Shown piece after piece: positions 8,881 through 17,392 of a stretch of DNA of 64,000 nucleotides (position 1 is the first letter of the stretch; the number at the start of each line of letters is the position of its first letter). The notes under the pieces were generated by a model, which worked only from the letters and a program-made list of their open reading frames with translations, was not told where the DNA came from and made no database searches. The position numbers were made by a program, and so were the translations under genes. The DNA is from CAYUNE01 sp964446115. GTDB lineage: Bacteria; Desulfobacterota; Desulfobulbia; Desulfobulbales; Desulfobulbaceae. The stretch spans positions 75,744-139,743 of the forward strand of contig CAYUNE010000031.1 in NCBI GenBank assembly GCA_964446115.1. The letters are read 5' to 3'.

Positions 8881-8980
8881 CAATCAACGGCGGACGGTGA
8901 TACCGGTCTCATTCTCTTCCGAATCAGGCCAAATGTTAAATGGTTCCCGCGGGGAATCAAGTACAAAGGAGTACGGAAAA

Positions 8981-9181
8981 GTGGCTGAAGGTACAGTAAA
9001 ATGGTTTAATTCCTCAAAAGGTTATGGCTTTATTTCTCAAGACGACGGCGACGACATTTTTGTCCACTACTCTGCCATCAAGGCGGAAGGATACAAATCC
9101 CTCGACGAAGGCGCCCGGGTGCAGTTCGATGTGGTCGACGGCCCCAAAGGTCCCGCCGCCGACAATGTCGAGCAGCTCTGA
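8981..9181 (+). CDS. Cold-shock protein (CspA family)
   Basis: A 66-residue single OB-fold RNA chaperone. RNP1-like GYGFI and RNP2-like DIFVHYSAI, the RNA-binding strands, are intact, preceded by GTVKWFN. The start is GTG with AAGGAG 9 bases upstream; the longer open frame (from 8897) is not supported. It stands alone: a terminator precedes it at 8843-8880 and a very strong one follows at 9244-9273. CspA-type genes often have a structured leader; here the region from 8881 to 8980 would be the leader. Confidence 0.95.
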   Translation: MAEGTVKWFNSSKGYGFISQDDGDDIFVHYSAIKAEGYKSLDEGARVQFDVVDGPKGPAADNVEQL

Positions 9182-9243
9182 TTCATCCGCACAGCATCTC
9201 CGATGGGATTGATTATCCCCTCCGGAGTTCAGCGTAGAATCCC

Positions 9244-9273
9244 GGCCCCGCCCCGTGCGGGGCCTTTTTTTTT
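9244..9273 (+). terminator. Strong rho-independent terminator after the cold-shock gene
   Basis: GGCCCCGC / GCGGGGCC, an 8-bp perfect GC stem with a 5-base loop, followed by nine T residues. Confidence 0.92.
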
Positions 9274-9469
9274 GCACGCCCCGCTAGCGGCCGCCCTCCC
9301 CCCGATCCCCCGCCTCACCACCCTGTCCCTCTCCACTTTCCGCTATGGAAAAAAACGGCAGCCGCCGAAAAGAAGAACAGCGATATTCGTCGGAGATGAC
9401 GGATGGAACGAGACCGGGGCATTACACATCCCCGCTGCTTATCTCCACCTGGGACAAAGAGGTAATATC

Positions 9470-9820
9470 ATGCGAGAAAACAGACGCAATCTGCGGGTAC
9501 GACTGAAAGGTGTCGTCGCCGACCTGACCTTCACCAAAAGCGGCAGAACCATCAACAACGTCAAGGATATGAGCCTCAGCGGCATCTTTGTGGAAGGTGT
9601 TTCCGGCATCGAGGTCAACGAGCGCTGCCGGGTGCATCTGAAGGGCTGGAAAAATCCCATCGACTTCATCTCCAACGTCGCCCGGGTGGACCGCAAGGGC
9701 GTGGGTCTCCGCTTTCTCGATATCAGCTACGATACCTGTGAGCTCCTGCGCACCCTCATGCTCTACAAGGCGGAAAATCCCCTGGAAGCCGCCGAGCTCT
9801 TTCAGGAATCCTGCGCCTGA
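9470..9820 (+). CDS. PilZ-domain protein
   Basis: A 116-residue stand-alone PilZ domain, a cyclic-di-GMP receptor fold. Both binding motifs are present: RRNLR (RxxxR) at the N-terminus and DMSLSGIFVEG (DxSxxG) about 30 residues later. I choose the ATG at 9470 because it has GAGGT 6 bases upstream and the PilZ fold begins there; the open frame upstream reads through the terminator region and is not coding. No effector domain is attached, so it probably acts through a partner protein. It is followed by the SOS promoter region. Confidence 0.9.
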   Translation: MRENRRNLRVRLKGVVADLTFTKSGRTINNVKDMSLSGIFVEGVSGIEVNERCRVHLKGWKNPIDFISNVARVDRKGVGLRFLDISYDTCELLRTLMLYKAENPLEAAELFQESCA

Positions 9821-9850
9821 GTATAATAACGAACTCCCCCTCCCCCGCCT

Positions 9851-9868
9851 AAATGTATATTGACATTT
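9851..9868 (+). promoter_or_regulatory. Putative LexA operator 1
   Basis: AAATGTATATTGACATTT is a palindrome of the form AAATGT-N6-ACATTT and overlaps the -35 element. It is unlike the E. coli SOS box (CTGT-N8-ACAG). Its place in front of lexA suggests autoregulation. Confidence 0.7.
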
Positions 9869-9888
9869 CCCGGGTACCGCAGTATCCT
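9860..9888 (+). promoter_or_regulatory. Promoter of the lexA-imuB-dnaE2 operon
   Basis: TTGACA (9860-9865), a 17-base spacer, and TATCCT (9883-9888). The perfect -35 is inside operator 1, and operator 2 begins three bases after the -10. Confidence 0.8.
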
Positions 9889-9890
9889 GG

Positions 9891-9907
9891 AATGTAAATA
9901 TACATTT
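9891..9907 (+). promoter_or_regulatory. Putative LexA operator 2
   Basis: AATGTAAATATACATTT repeats the AATGT-N6-ACATT palindrome 40 bases from operator 1 and covers the predicted transcription start. Two operators flanking one promoter would give tight repression. Confidence 0.7.
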
Positions 9908-9917
9908 AGGCGGAAAC

Positions 9918-10550
9918 ATGGACCTCACCGACAGACAGCACCATTTTTTTGATTACCTGCGACATTATCTGCACGACCATGGCCGGGCTCCCAGCCTGCG
10001 GCAGGCGGCCGCCGATCTGGGAATAAGCCACACGGCTGTGGCCCAGCTGATCGGCCAGCTGGAAAAAAAGGGGATCATCGCCCGGCAGGGTCGCTACAGC
10101 CGCTCCATCCGCATTCTCCCACCGCAACCGGCCGCAGACAGGCCGCCGTCGCAGAAAAGTGTTCCCATCGTCGGCCGCATCACCGCCGGGTTGCCCATCT
10201 ATGCCCAGCAGGAATATGACGGCTCCGTACTGGTGGACGCCACCCTCTTCCCCGGCGACAACCTCTTCTGTCTACGCATCCAGGGCGACTCCATGCAGGG
10301 CGCCGGTATCCTCGACAACGACCTGGTAATCTGCCGACCACGCCGGTACGCGGAAAACGGCGAAATCGTCGCCGTACTCATCCAGGGGGAGGAGGCCACG
10401 GTCAAGCGATTTTTCCGGGAAGGCGACCAGATAGAACTCCGGCCGGAGAACGATCTCTACCCGCCCGGGCGCTACTGCCTTGCCGACATTCTCATCCAGG
10501 GCAAGGTGATCGGTGTAATCCGCGCCGATGCCGGCGCCTTCGGTCCATAA
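9918..10550 (+). CDS. lexA: LexA-type SOS repressor/protease
   Basis: A 210-residue SOS repressor. An N-terminal winged helix (residues 1-67, APSLRQAAADLGIS as the recognition region) is followed by an S24 autoprotease domain. The cleavage bond is Ala90-Gly91 in RITAGLP, the catalytic Ser is S125 in GDSM, and the Lys is K163 in TVKRFF. It would be cleaved when RecA filaments form on damaged DNA. It heads an operon with imuB (39 bases on) and dnaE2, so it probably controls its own cassette; whether this is the genome's main LexA or a second one cannot be told here. The DNA-binding helix and the AATGT-N6-ACATT operators both differ from E. coli. Confidence 0.92.
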   Translation: MDLTDRQHHFFDYLRHYLHDHGRAPSLRQAAADLGISHTAVAQLIGQLEKKGIIARQGRYSRSIRILPPQPAADRPPSQKSVPIVGRITAGLPIYAQQEYDGSVLVDATLFPGDNLFCLRIQGDSMQGAGILDNDLVICRPRRYAENGEIVAVLIQGEEATVKRFFREGDQIELRPENDLYPPGRYCLADILIQGKVIGVIRADAGAFGP

Positions 10551-10589
10551 CGGGAAAACTGGCCATGGACGAAGGGCAAGAGGCAACCC

Positions 10590-11774
10590 ATGCGCAATCG
10601 TTCCATCATCCATCTCAATTTCACCGATTTTGCCGTGGCCGTGGAACGTCTGCAGGACCGTAGCCTGCGGCGCGTTCCCGTCATTGTCGCCCCCGTGGCA
10701 GCGGCCCGGACCCTGGTCCACGACATGAGCGAGGAGGCCTACCTGGACGGGGTGCGCAAGGGCATGCCCCTGGAAAGGGCACGCCGCTACTGCCGCCGGG
10801 CCCGCATCGTGGCCCCGCAACCGCTGCTCTACCGGCGGGTCATGCGCGCCGTGGCACAGCGGGCGGCAACATACACCCCCCTGGTCGAACCGGGCCCCGA
10901 CGACGGCCACCTCTTCCTCGATGTCAGCGGCAGCAGCCGTCTCTTCGGCCCGGCCCGGGACATTGCCCATCATCTGCGACGGCGTCTGCTCCGGGACCTG
11001 GAACTGGAACCGATCTGGACCCTGGCCACCAACAAACTGGTTGCCAAGGCCGCCTCGCGCCTGGTGCGGCCCCTGGGTGAATATATCGTTGATCCGGGAG
11101 ATGAACGCGCCTTTCTGGCACCGCTGCCCCTGGGTCTGCTGCCCGGCCTGCGGGACAATGAAATCCGCCGGCTGGCCGAATTCAACCTGGAGCGGATCGG
11201 CCAGCTGGCGCAACTGAGCCGCGGCCAGTTGCGGATCATCTTCCAGCGCCGCGCCGATTTTCTCTATTGCGCCGGCCGCGGCCTGGACGAAACCCCGGTG
11301 CAACCTGAGAAAGGCGCCGACAATCGTATCATCCGCTCCCACCGGTTCCACACCGATACCGACGATCCCGCAGCTCTCCGGGCCGTTCTCTGCCGCCAGG
11401 TCCATGACATCGGCGCCCTTCTCAGGCAGCGGCAGCAACTCTCCAGGCGGGTCGGCGTGCGGCTGATCCACTGCGACGGCCGCAGCATCACCCGTCAGGC
11501 AACGGTGAAAAACGGCACGGACAACGATTTTGTCCTGCGCCGCCTGGCCGCAACCGCGCTCACCCGTGCCCTCCGGCGCCGCATCCGCATCCGTTGCTGT
11601 ATCCTGATCTGCGACCGTTTACTGCCCCGCTCGCCGCAACAGACTCTCTTCCGGCTCACCTCCGACAAGCAACGCCGGGAGCAAAAAATTCTCCGGGCCA
11701 TGGACCTGGTGCGCCGCCGCTACGGCGGCGATGCCATCGGCCTGGGCTCCGCAGGCACCACAGGTGTGTCATGA
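10590..11774 (+). CDS. imuB: ImuB-like Y-family polymerase homologue (catalytically degenerate)
   Basis: A 394-residue Y-family (DinB-like) protein of the mutasome, thought to bridge DnaE2 to the sliding clamp. The fold start IIHLNFTDFAVAVE aligns with Pol IV IIHVDMDCFFAAVE, but the metal-binding Asp is Asn10. The Asp-Glu pair of the second acidic motif is replaced by Gly106-His107 in DDGHLFLDVSG. With all three metal ligands missing it should not polymerise, as reported for ImuB elsewhere. A clamp-binding motif QQTLF is at residues 350-354. It is shorter than typical ImuB (about 500). AGAGG lies 6 bases before the ATG; the stop overlaps the dnaE2 start (ATGA). No imuA is present. Confidence 0.85.
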   Translation: MRNRSIIHLNFTDFAVAVERLQDRSLRRVPVIVAPVAAARTLVHDMSEEAYLDGVRKGMPLERARRYCRRARIVAPQPLLYRRVMRAVAQRAATYTPLVEPGPDDGHLFLDVSGSSRLFGPARDIAHHLRRRLLRDLELEPIWTLATNKLVAKAASRLVRPLGEYIVDPGDERAFLAPLPLGLLPGLRDNEIRRLAEFNLERIGQLAQLSRGQLRIIFQRRADFLYCAGRGLDETPVQPEKGADNRIIRSHRFHTDTDDPAALRAVLCRQVHDIGALLRQRQQLSRRVGVRLIHCDGRSITRQATVKNGTDNDFVLRRLAATALTRALRRRIRIRCCILICDRLLPRSPQQTLFRLTSDKQRREQKILRAMDLVRRRYGGDAIGLGSAGTTGVS

Positions 11775-14700
11775 CCGCCCTCTCCCGTCCTCCCTCCGCG
11801 ATCGCGCCCATGTTTCCCCTGGGGGTGCGCTCCCACTACTCCCTCATGGAGGCCACGGCCTCACCCGAGGCCCTCTGCGCCCGGGCCGCTCACCTCGGCT
11901 ATCCGGGCCTGGCCCTCACGGACCGCGACTCCCTCATGGGCCTGCCGGATTTTCTCGCCGCCTGCCGGCGATATCGGCTGCGTCCGCTGATCGGTGCTGA
12001 GGTGACCTCCCCGCACAGACCGGAGTCGGTACTCTGCCTGGTCAAAAACGCCGAAGGCTATGCCAACCTCTGCCGCCTGATCAGCCGGCGGCGAACCAGT
12101 GCGGCCCGTAAGGAGACTTTTTCCCTGACCCGGGAACTCATAACCCATGGCACCGGCCTGCTGATCCTTGCCCGCTCCCGGGAAACAGCACGCCCACTGC
12201 TGGCGGCCGGGCTGGACCTCGCCCTCGACCTGGGCAACCGTCCCACCCAGGCGGGGAGGCGTTTGCGACACTGGGCCGGAAAAAAGGGCCTCGTCGCAAC
12301 CCCGGTACCGGCATCGGTCATGGCCCACCATGACGAGCTGCCCCTGCTGCATCTCCTGCGGGCCATCGACACCAACAGCCGCTTCCAGCCCCCCGGCCGT
12401 CGTTGGTCCCCATCCGCTCCCCCCGCTGCCCTGGAAGATGCGGCCACCTACACCCGGCGCTTTGCCGTCTGGCCCGAGGTGATCCCGGCCAGCTGCGAAA
12501 TCGCCTCCCGCTGCACCTTCACCGGCCCTGATTTCGGCATTGTCATGCCCCCGTGGCGGGTGGCAGGGGAACGGGCGGGCCCTTTTCTGCGCCGCGCCGC
12601 CCACCGGGGCGCCCGGCGCCGTTACGGTGTGCCGCTGCCCGCAACGGTGCGCCGCCGCCTGGATCACGAACTGGGGATAATCGACTCCATGGGATTTTCC
12701 TCCTACTTCCTCGTGGTGCGAGATATCGTCGCCCGCGCCCTGGATCCGGAACAGGGCCGGGAGCAAACGGTGCGCATCTGCGGCCGCGGCTCCGGGGCCG
12801 CCTCGCTGGTGGCCTACTGCCTGGGAATCACCAATATCTGCCCCCTGCGGCACAACCTCTACTTCGAACGTTTTCTCAATCCCGGCCGCCGCGATCCACC
12901 GGATATCGACATCGACTTTGCCTGGGATGAACGGGACCGGATACTGGCCCAGGTGCTCGATCACTACGGCGACCATAGCGCCATGGTCTCCACCACCATC
13001 CGCTTCCAGCCGCGGATGGCAATCCGCGAAACAGCCAGGGCCTTTGGCCTGCCACCGGGGGAAATCTCCAGAATCACCAAAAAAATTCCCCGGTTCCACA
13101 CCCACGCCACCTCTTCCCTGCTCCACCGGATGAAAAAACTTCCCGGCCTGGATCACCAATCCCCGGCCGCTCCCTGGCCGCGGATCATTCACCTGGCTAC
13201 CCGGCTCACCGGTCTCCCCCGCCACCTCTCGGTGCATCCGGGCGGCGTGGTTATCACCCCGCGCCCGGTGAGCGATTACGTGCCGGTGGAACCGGCTGCC
13301 AAGGGGATCCCCATTATCCAGTGGGACAAGGACGGCGCCGAAGAGGCGGGCCTGGTCAAGATCGACCTGCTCGGTAACCGGAGTCTGGGCGTCATCCGGG
13401 ACTGTATCGCCTCCATCCGGAAAAACGGCCGCGGTTTCGACGAATCCCGCTGGAGACCGGAAGAAGACCCCGCCACAAAAGGGGCCGTGGCCGCGGGCCG
13501 CACCATGGGCTGCTTCTACATCGAAAGCCCGGCCATGCGTTTGCTGCAGCAAAAGGCCGGCTGCGGCGACTTTGAACAGCTGGTGCTGCAGTCATCCATC
13601 ATCCGACCGGCCGCCAACGACTATATCCGTGAATATGTGCGACGTTTGCACGGCGGCGCCTGGAAACACCTCCATCCCCGGCTGGCAGGCGTGCTGGACG
13701 AGACCTTCGGTCTCATGGTCTACCAGGAGGATGTGGCGCGGGTGGCGGTGGTCATGGCCGGGTTCTCCCATGCCCGGGCCGACGGTCTGCGCAAGGTGAT
13801 CTCCAAAAAGGACCGGGAAAGGCGGCTACGCGACTATCGCCGGGAATTCGATGCCGGTTGCGCGGCGCGGGGCGTGGATACCGCCACCCGAAAACAGCTC
13901 TGGCGGATGATGATGAGCTTCGACGGCTATTCCTTCTGCAAGCCCCACTCCGCCTCCTACGCCCGGGTCTCGTTCCAGGCAGCCTATCTGAAGACCCGTT
14001 TCCCCGCCGAGTTCATGGCCGCGGTCATCTCCAATCAGGGCGGCTACTATTCCACCTTCGCCTATGTCTCCGAGGCCAGACGCCTGGGGCTGCGCATCTT
14101 GCCCCCATGCGTCAACCGCAGCGATATCCGCTGGCAGGGTCGCGATCGCACCATCCGGGTGGGGCTGATGGCGATCGCACATCTTTCCGGAGAACTTTGT
14201 CGCCGCATCATCGACGAACGAAAACGTCTTCCCTTCTCCTCGGCAGTGGATTTTTTCCGGCGGGTGCAGCCTCCGGATGACCAGTGCCGGGCCCTGATTC
14301 ACGCCGGTGCCCTGGACCGGCTCGGTCAACCAACCGCTCGCTCCGTCCTGCTGTGGGAATATGCCCGGTTCCGCGCCCTGGCCGCAACCCGGAACCAGTC
14401 CCCCCTCTTTCCCGTTGCCCTGCCTCCGGCCCCCAGGCTGCCGCCCGACAAGCCGCGGGAACGGCTGCGGCAACAGTACCGGATCCTGGGATTTCTCTGT
14501 TCCAGCCATCCCCTGGCTCTCTGTCCCGCCAAACCGGCCAACCGTGTCCGTGCCCGGGAAATCAGCCGTCACCGGGCTCGACGCATCACCTTCGTCGGCC
14601 TGCTCATCACCGGCAAGCTGATCTCCACCAAGACCGGTGAAGTTATGGAATTTCTCACCTTCGAAGATGAAACCGGCTTGCTGGAAACCACCTTTTTCCC

Positions 14701-14908
14701 CCGGGTATACCGCCGCTACGCCCACCTGCTGATCACGGGCCGACCCTATGTGCTCCAGGGGCTTGTGGAAGAGGAATATGGGGTCTGCACCCTCACCGTT
14801 GAACGGTTGCGCCCCCTTGTCATTGCTTCCCGGGTGACAGGCAACAAAAAATATGCCAAGATGCGGCAGGAAAAAGGGAAACGGAGCTATGCCGGTTGCA
14901 GGCAGTGA
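11771..14908 (+). CDS. dnaE2: Error-prone DNA polymerase III alpha subunit DnaE2
   Basis: A 1,045-residue C-family polymerase that copies damaged templates during the SOS response. An N-terminal PHP domain (LGVRSHYSLMEATAS, LALTDRDSLMG) is followed by the catalytic palm with PDIDIDF at residues 377-383 and the third Asp at 532 (KIDLLG). A finger region follows, and a C-terminal OB fold (ITFVGLLITGKLIS, LTFEDETG) ends the protein. Length and motifs match DnaE2 rather than the replicative DnaE1 (about 1,150). Its ATG overlaps the imuB stop, so the two are translationally coupled. The open frame extends 59 codons upstream inside imuB, but similarity starts at 11771. Confidence 0.95.
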   Translation: MTALSRPPSAIAPMFPLGVRSHYSLMEATASPEALCARAAHLGYPGLALTDRDSLMGLPDFLAACRRYRLRPLIGAEVTSPHRPESVLCLVKNAEGYANLCRLISRRRTSAARKETFSLTRELITHGTGLLILARSRETARPLLAAGLDLALDLGNRPTQAGRRLRHWAGKKGLVATPVPASVMAHHDELPLLHLLRAIDTNSRFQPPGRRWSPSAPPAALEDAATYTRRFAVWPEVIPASCEIASRCTFTGPDFGIVMPPWRVAGERAGPFLRRAAHRGARRRYGVPLPATVRRRLDHELGIIDSMGFSSYFLVVRDIVARALDPEQGREQTVRICGRGSGAASLVAYCLGITNICPLRHNLYFERFLNPGRRDPPDIDIDFAWDERDRILAQVLDHYGDHSAMVSTTIRFQPRMAIRETARAFGLPPGEISRITKKIPRFHTHATSSLLHRMKKLPGLDHQSPAAPWPRIIHLATRLTGLPRHLSVHPGGVVITPRPVSDYVPVEPAAKGIPIIQWDKDGAEEAGLVKIDLLGNRSLGVIRDCIASIRKNGRGFDESRWRPEEDPATKGAVAAGRTMGCFYIESPAMRLLQQKAGCGDFEQLVLQSSIIRPAANDYIREYVRRLHGGAWKHLHPRLAGVLDETFGLMVYQEDVARVAVVMAGFSHARADGLRKVISKKDRERRLRDYRREFDAGCAARGVDTATRKQLWRMMMSFDGYSFCKPHSASYARVSFQAAYLKTRFPAEFMAAVISNQGGYYSTFAYVSEARRLGLRILPPCVNRSDIRWQGRDRTIRVGLMAIAHLSGELCRRIIDERKRLPFSSAVDFFRRVQPPDDQCRALIHAGALDRLGQPTARSVLLWEYARFRALAATRNQSPLFPVALPPAPRLPPDKPRERLRQQYRILGFLCSSHPLALCPAKPANRVRAREISRHRARRITFVGLLITGKLISTKTGEVMEFLTFEDETGLLETTFFPRVYRRYAHLLITGRPYVLQGLVEEEYGVCTLTVERLRPLVIASRVTGNKKYAKMRQEKGKRSYAGCRQ

Positions 14909-14923
14909 AGGAGATCAGAGACA

Positions 14924-15331
14924 ATGAACAACAAGGTCGGAAGCGGCGAGGTCAGTGACCGGGAACTTCTCCGGGTCATCGCTGATTTTCTGGAAATGGG
15001 CCACGTGGAAAACATCGTGGCCATGTTCAAGCAGGAAACCCGCTATTACCAGTGGGTGGGAGATTTGCTGAAAGATGAACGTTTTGCCGTACGGCTGGGG
15101 GTTTCCGTGCTGTTCGAATACCTGGTGGAGGAACGGCCCGGAGAGGTGGGCCTGGCCATACCATCGCTGGCCGCAGCCCTGAAACATCCAACCCCCTGGG
15201 TTCGGGGCGAGGCGGTCAGCGTCCTCGCCCTCATCGGCGGCTCCGAGGCCATGGCCCTCGTCCGCACCATGACCGAAGATCCGGCCCCGGAGGTGGCGGC
15301 GGTGGTCCGCGATATCCTGGCGGACGAGTAA
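14924..15331 (+). CDS. HEAT-repeat protein
   Basis: A 135-residue all-helical protein with HEAT-like repeats (VRLGVSVLFEYLVEE; PWVRGEAVSVLALIGG; APEVAAVVRDIL). Such repeats form a solenoid for protein binding; no enzyme motif is seen. It starts 15 bases after dnaE2 with GGAG upstream and no terminator in between, so it is likely the last gene of the lexA-imuB-dnaE2 operon. It converges with gatB, five bases apart. Function not known; its place suggests a role in the damage response or simply readthrough. Confidence 0.8.
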   Translation: MNNKVGSGEVSDRELLRVIADFLEMGHVENIVAMFKQETRYYQWVGDLLKDERFAVRLGVSVLFEYLVEERPGEVGLAIPSLAAALKHPTPWVRGEAVSVLALIGGSEAMALVRTMTEDPAPEVAAVVRDILADE

Positions 15332-15336
15332 GGGTC

Positions 15337-16755
15337 CTAGAGTTCCTGCCGGAACAGCTTGTTGGCAAGCTGCGGGTTGGCCTGACCCCGGGTCTTTTTC
15401 ATGAGCTGGCCGACGAAAAAGCCGATGACCTTGGTCTTGCCGTCGCGAAACTGTTGCGCCTGGGCCGGATTGGCGCTGATAATCTCCCGGACCAGGGCCA
15501 GCAGCTCCCCCTCGTCGCTCATCTGGACAAGCCCTTTTTCCCGTACCAACCCCTCGGGGTCGGCGCCGGTTGCCAGCATCTCCGGAAAGATTTTCTTGGC
15601 GATCTTGCCGGAAATGGTACCCTTGTCCACCAGGGCCAGCAGCTCGCCCAGTTGTTCGGGCTTGACCGGACACCTGTCGATTGCCTCGGGGCCATATTCA
15701 CGCAGCAGTTCGGTGCCGATCCAGTTGGCCAATTTCTTGGGCTTGTCAAAACGGCGCAGGGCCGCCTCGAAGTAATCGGCCAGGCTGCGGGAGGCGGTGA
15801 GAATTTCAGCGTCATAGTCCGAGAGGGAAAAGTCGGCGAGAAAACGCTGCCGCCGGGCATCCGGCAGCTCGGGCAGCTCCTCCCGCACCCGCTGGATCCA
15901 GGCATCGTCGATCACCACCGGCACCAGGTCCGGGTCCGGAAAGTAACGGTAATCGTGGGCCTCCTCCTTGCCGCGCATGGGCTCGGTACGGTTTTTCTCC
16001 GGATTCCAGAGCAGGGTCTGCTGCACCACCTCGCCCCGGTCAAGGAGGATGTCGCGCTGGCGGCGCACCTCATACTCCAGGGCCAGCTGCACGTTTTTAA
16101 ACGAGTTCATGTTCTTGAGCTCGGTACGGGTGCCGAACTCCTTTTCGCCTGCGGGCCGCAGGGAGATGTTGGCATCACAGCGGAAACTGCCCTCCTGCAT
16201 GTTGCCGTCACAGATATCGAGGTAGCGGACAATGGCATGCAGTTTCTTCAGATAGGCAGACGCCTCCCCGGGTGAGCGGATATCCGGCTCGCTGACGATC
16301 TCCAGCAACGGCGTGCCGGTGCGGTTGAGATCCACGTAGCTCCTGGGCTCGCGCTCGTCATGCACCAGTTTGCCGGCATCTTCTTCCATGTGAATCCGGG
16401 TGATGCCGATTCTCTTCCGCCCTCCCTCGGTCTCAATCTCCAGACTGCCGTGCTCGGCCAGCGGCAGTTCGAACTGGGATATCTGGTAGCCCTTGGGCAG
16501 GTCCGGATAAAAGTAATTTTTGCGGGCAAAGCGGTTGGTGGTGTTGATGGTGGAATCGGTGGCCAGGGCCAGCTTGATGCCGAACTCCACCACCCGGCGG
16601 TTGAGCACCGGCAGGACTCCGGGCATGCCCAGGCAGACCGGGCAGACCTGGGTGTTGGGCTCTGCCCCGAATCCGGTGGAACAGCCGCAGAAAATCTTGG
16701 ACCTGGTTTTCATCTGGGCGTGAATCTCCAGCCCGATAACGGTTTCAAACTCCAT
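15337..16755 (-). CDS. gatB: Asp/Glu-tRNA amidotransferase subunit B
   Basis: The GatB kinase/transamidase subunit that converts Asp-tRNA(Asn) and Glu-tRNA(Gln) to the amides. 472 residues, normal length. Seen: ETVIGLEIHAQMKT at the start, a zinc site built from FCGC and CPVCLGMPG, ISQFELPLAEHG, and a YqeY-like helical tail (IISANPAQAQQFRDGKTK). The ATG at 16753-16755 has GGAG about 8 bases upstream; the longer frame from 16824 would overlap the upstream gene. gatA and gatC are elsewhere. It is last in a probable operon with the RdgC-like pair. Its presence implies a non-discriminating AspRS or GluRS; aspS is at 31.5 kb. Confidence 0.96.
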   Translation of the reverse strand: MEFETVIGLEIHAQMKTRSKIFCGCSTGFGAEPNTQVCPVCLGMPGVLPVLNRRVVEFGIKLALATDSTINTTNRFARKNYFYPDLPKGYQISQFELPLAEHGSLEIETEGGRKRIGITRIHMEEDAGKLVHDEREPRSYVDLNRTGTPLLEIVSEPDIRSPGEASAYLKKLHAIVRYLDICDGNMQEGSFRCDANISLRPAGEKEFGTRTELKNMNSFKNVQLALEYEVRRQRDILLDRGEVVQQTLLWNPEKNRTEPMRGKEEAHDYRYFPDPDLVPVVIDDAWIQRVREELPELPDARRQRFLADFSLSDYDAEILTASRSLADYFEAALRRFDKPKKLANWIGTELLREYGPEAIDRCPVKPEQLGELLALVDKGTISGKIAKKIFPEMLATGADPEGLVREKGLVQMSDEGELLALVREIISANPAQAQQFRDGKTKVIGFFVGQLMKKTRGQANPQLANKLFRQEL

Positions 16756-16807
16756 GACACGTTCTCCGTAACCCTTCACATCGCACTCGGCCGGCAACGG
16801 TTTTCCT

Positions 16808-17371
16808 TCAGCCGCCGGCACCACTTTCAGTCATCTTTCCCGCCTGCGCAGCCCATTGCCGTACCCGGCGCAGCTCCCCGGGCCAATCACCGCCGACGCG
16901 GATCTCCAGAAAGGCGCGAAAGAGATCATTGACCAGGCCGGTCACCTCCTCGATGAGGGCGATGCGCTCCAGGATCATGCCCTCCACCGCATCCGGATCA
17001 TCCGCTTCATCGGCGGCGGCTACGGTCCTGGGCAGGCGGACATTGCGGAACTCCATGGTGGTGGCGGTCAATGTCACGCTAAACTCATGATCCCCCCATG
17101 CCAGACGTATGCGGCACTGTTCCGGCTTTTTGCCAAGGGCAACGCCGGTGCGCGCCTCTACAAGTTCGGTCTGCAGGCCGCGGCAGATCACCTTCTCGTT
17201 GCTGTCGCCCTCGCCATACTCAAGCAGCATGTGCTTTTCGAAAACAACCAGCACATCGCCGCGGCCGGGTAACTCCACGCTGCCGCCCCGCTCCTCGCTC
17301 TTGAACCAGAGCCAGGCGAGAAATTCCTGGCCCAGAAAGCGTTTTTCCTCTATCAGATCAACAAGGTCCAC
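16808..17371 (-). CDS. Protein resembling the C-terminal part of RdgC
   Basis: A 187-residue protein with FLAWLWFKSEERGG at the start, then GVALGKKPEQCRIRLAWG, which lines up with the RdgC segment around its GK-x-T-K-L-A-L-x-W motif, and a helical C-terminus. It starts with GTG, with GGGAG 8 bases upstream, 21 bases after the RdgC-N-like gene. The two together cover the RdgC length, so the protein may be split into two chains. RdgC binds DNA as a ring and modulates RecA. The match was made by eye and is remote; an unrelated conserved protein is possible. Confidence 0.5.
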   Translation of the reverse strand: MDLVDLIEEKRFLGQEFLAWLWFKSEERGGSVELPGRGDVLVVFEKHMLLEYGEGDSNEKVICRGLQTELVEARTGVALGKKPEQCRIRLAWGDHEFSVTLTATTMEFRNVRLPRTVAAADEADDPDAVEGMILERIALIEEVTGLVNDLFRAFLEIRVGGDWPGELRRVRQWAAQAGKMTESGAGG

Positions 17372-17392
17372 TGTTTTTTCTCCCGGCTGATT

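Larger units (their letters stand above)
9845..9913. repeat. Large inverted repeat spanning the lexA promoter
   Basis: CCGCCTAAATGTATAT (from 9845) and ATATACATTTAGGCGG (to 9913) are perfect reverse complements over 16 bases, and the symmetry continues inward to about 24 bp per arm with two mismatches. The arms contain one operator each and enclose the promoter spacer, giving a symmetrical control region of 69 bp. Confidence 0.9.
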
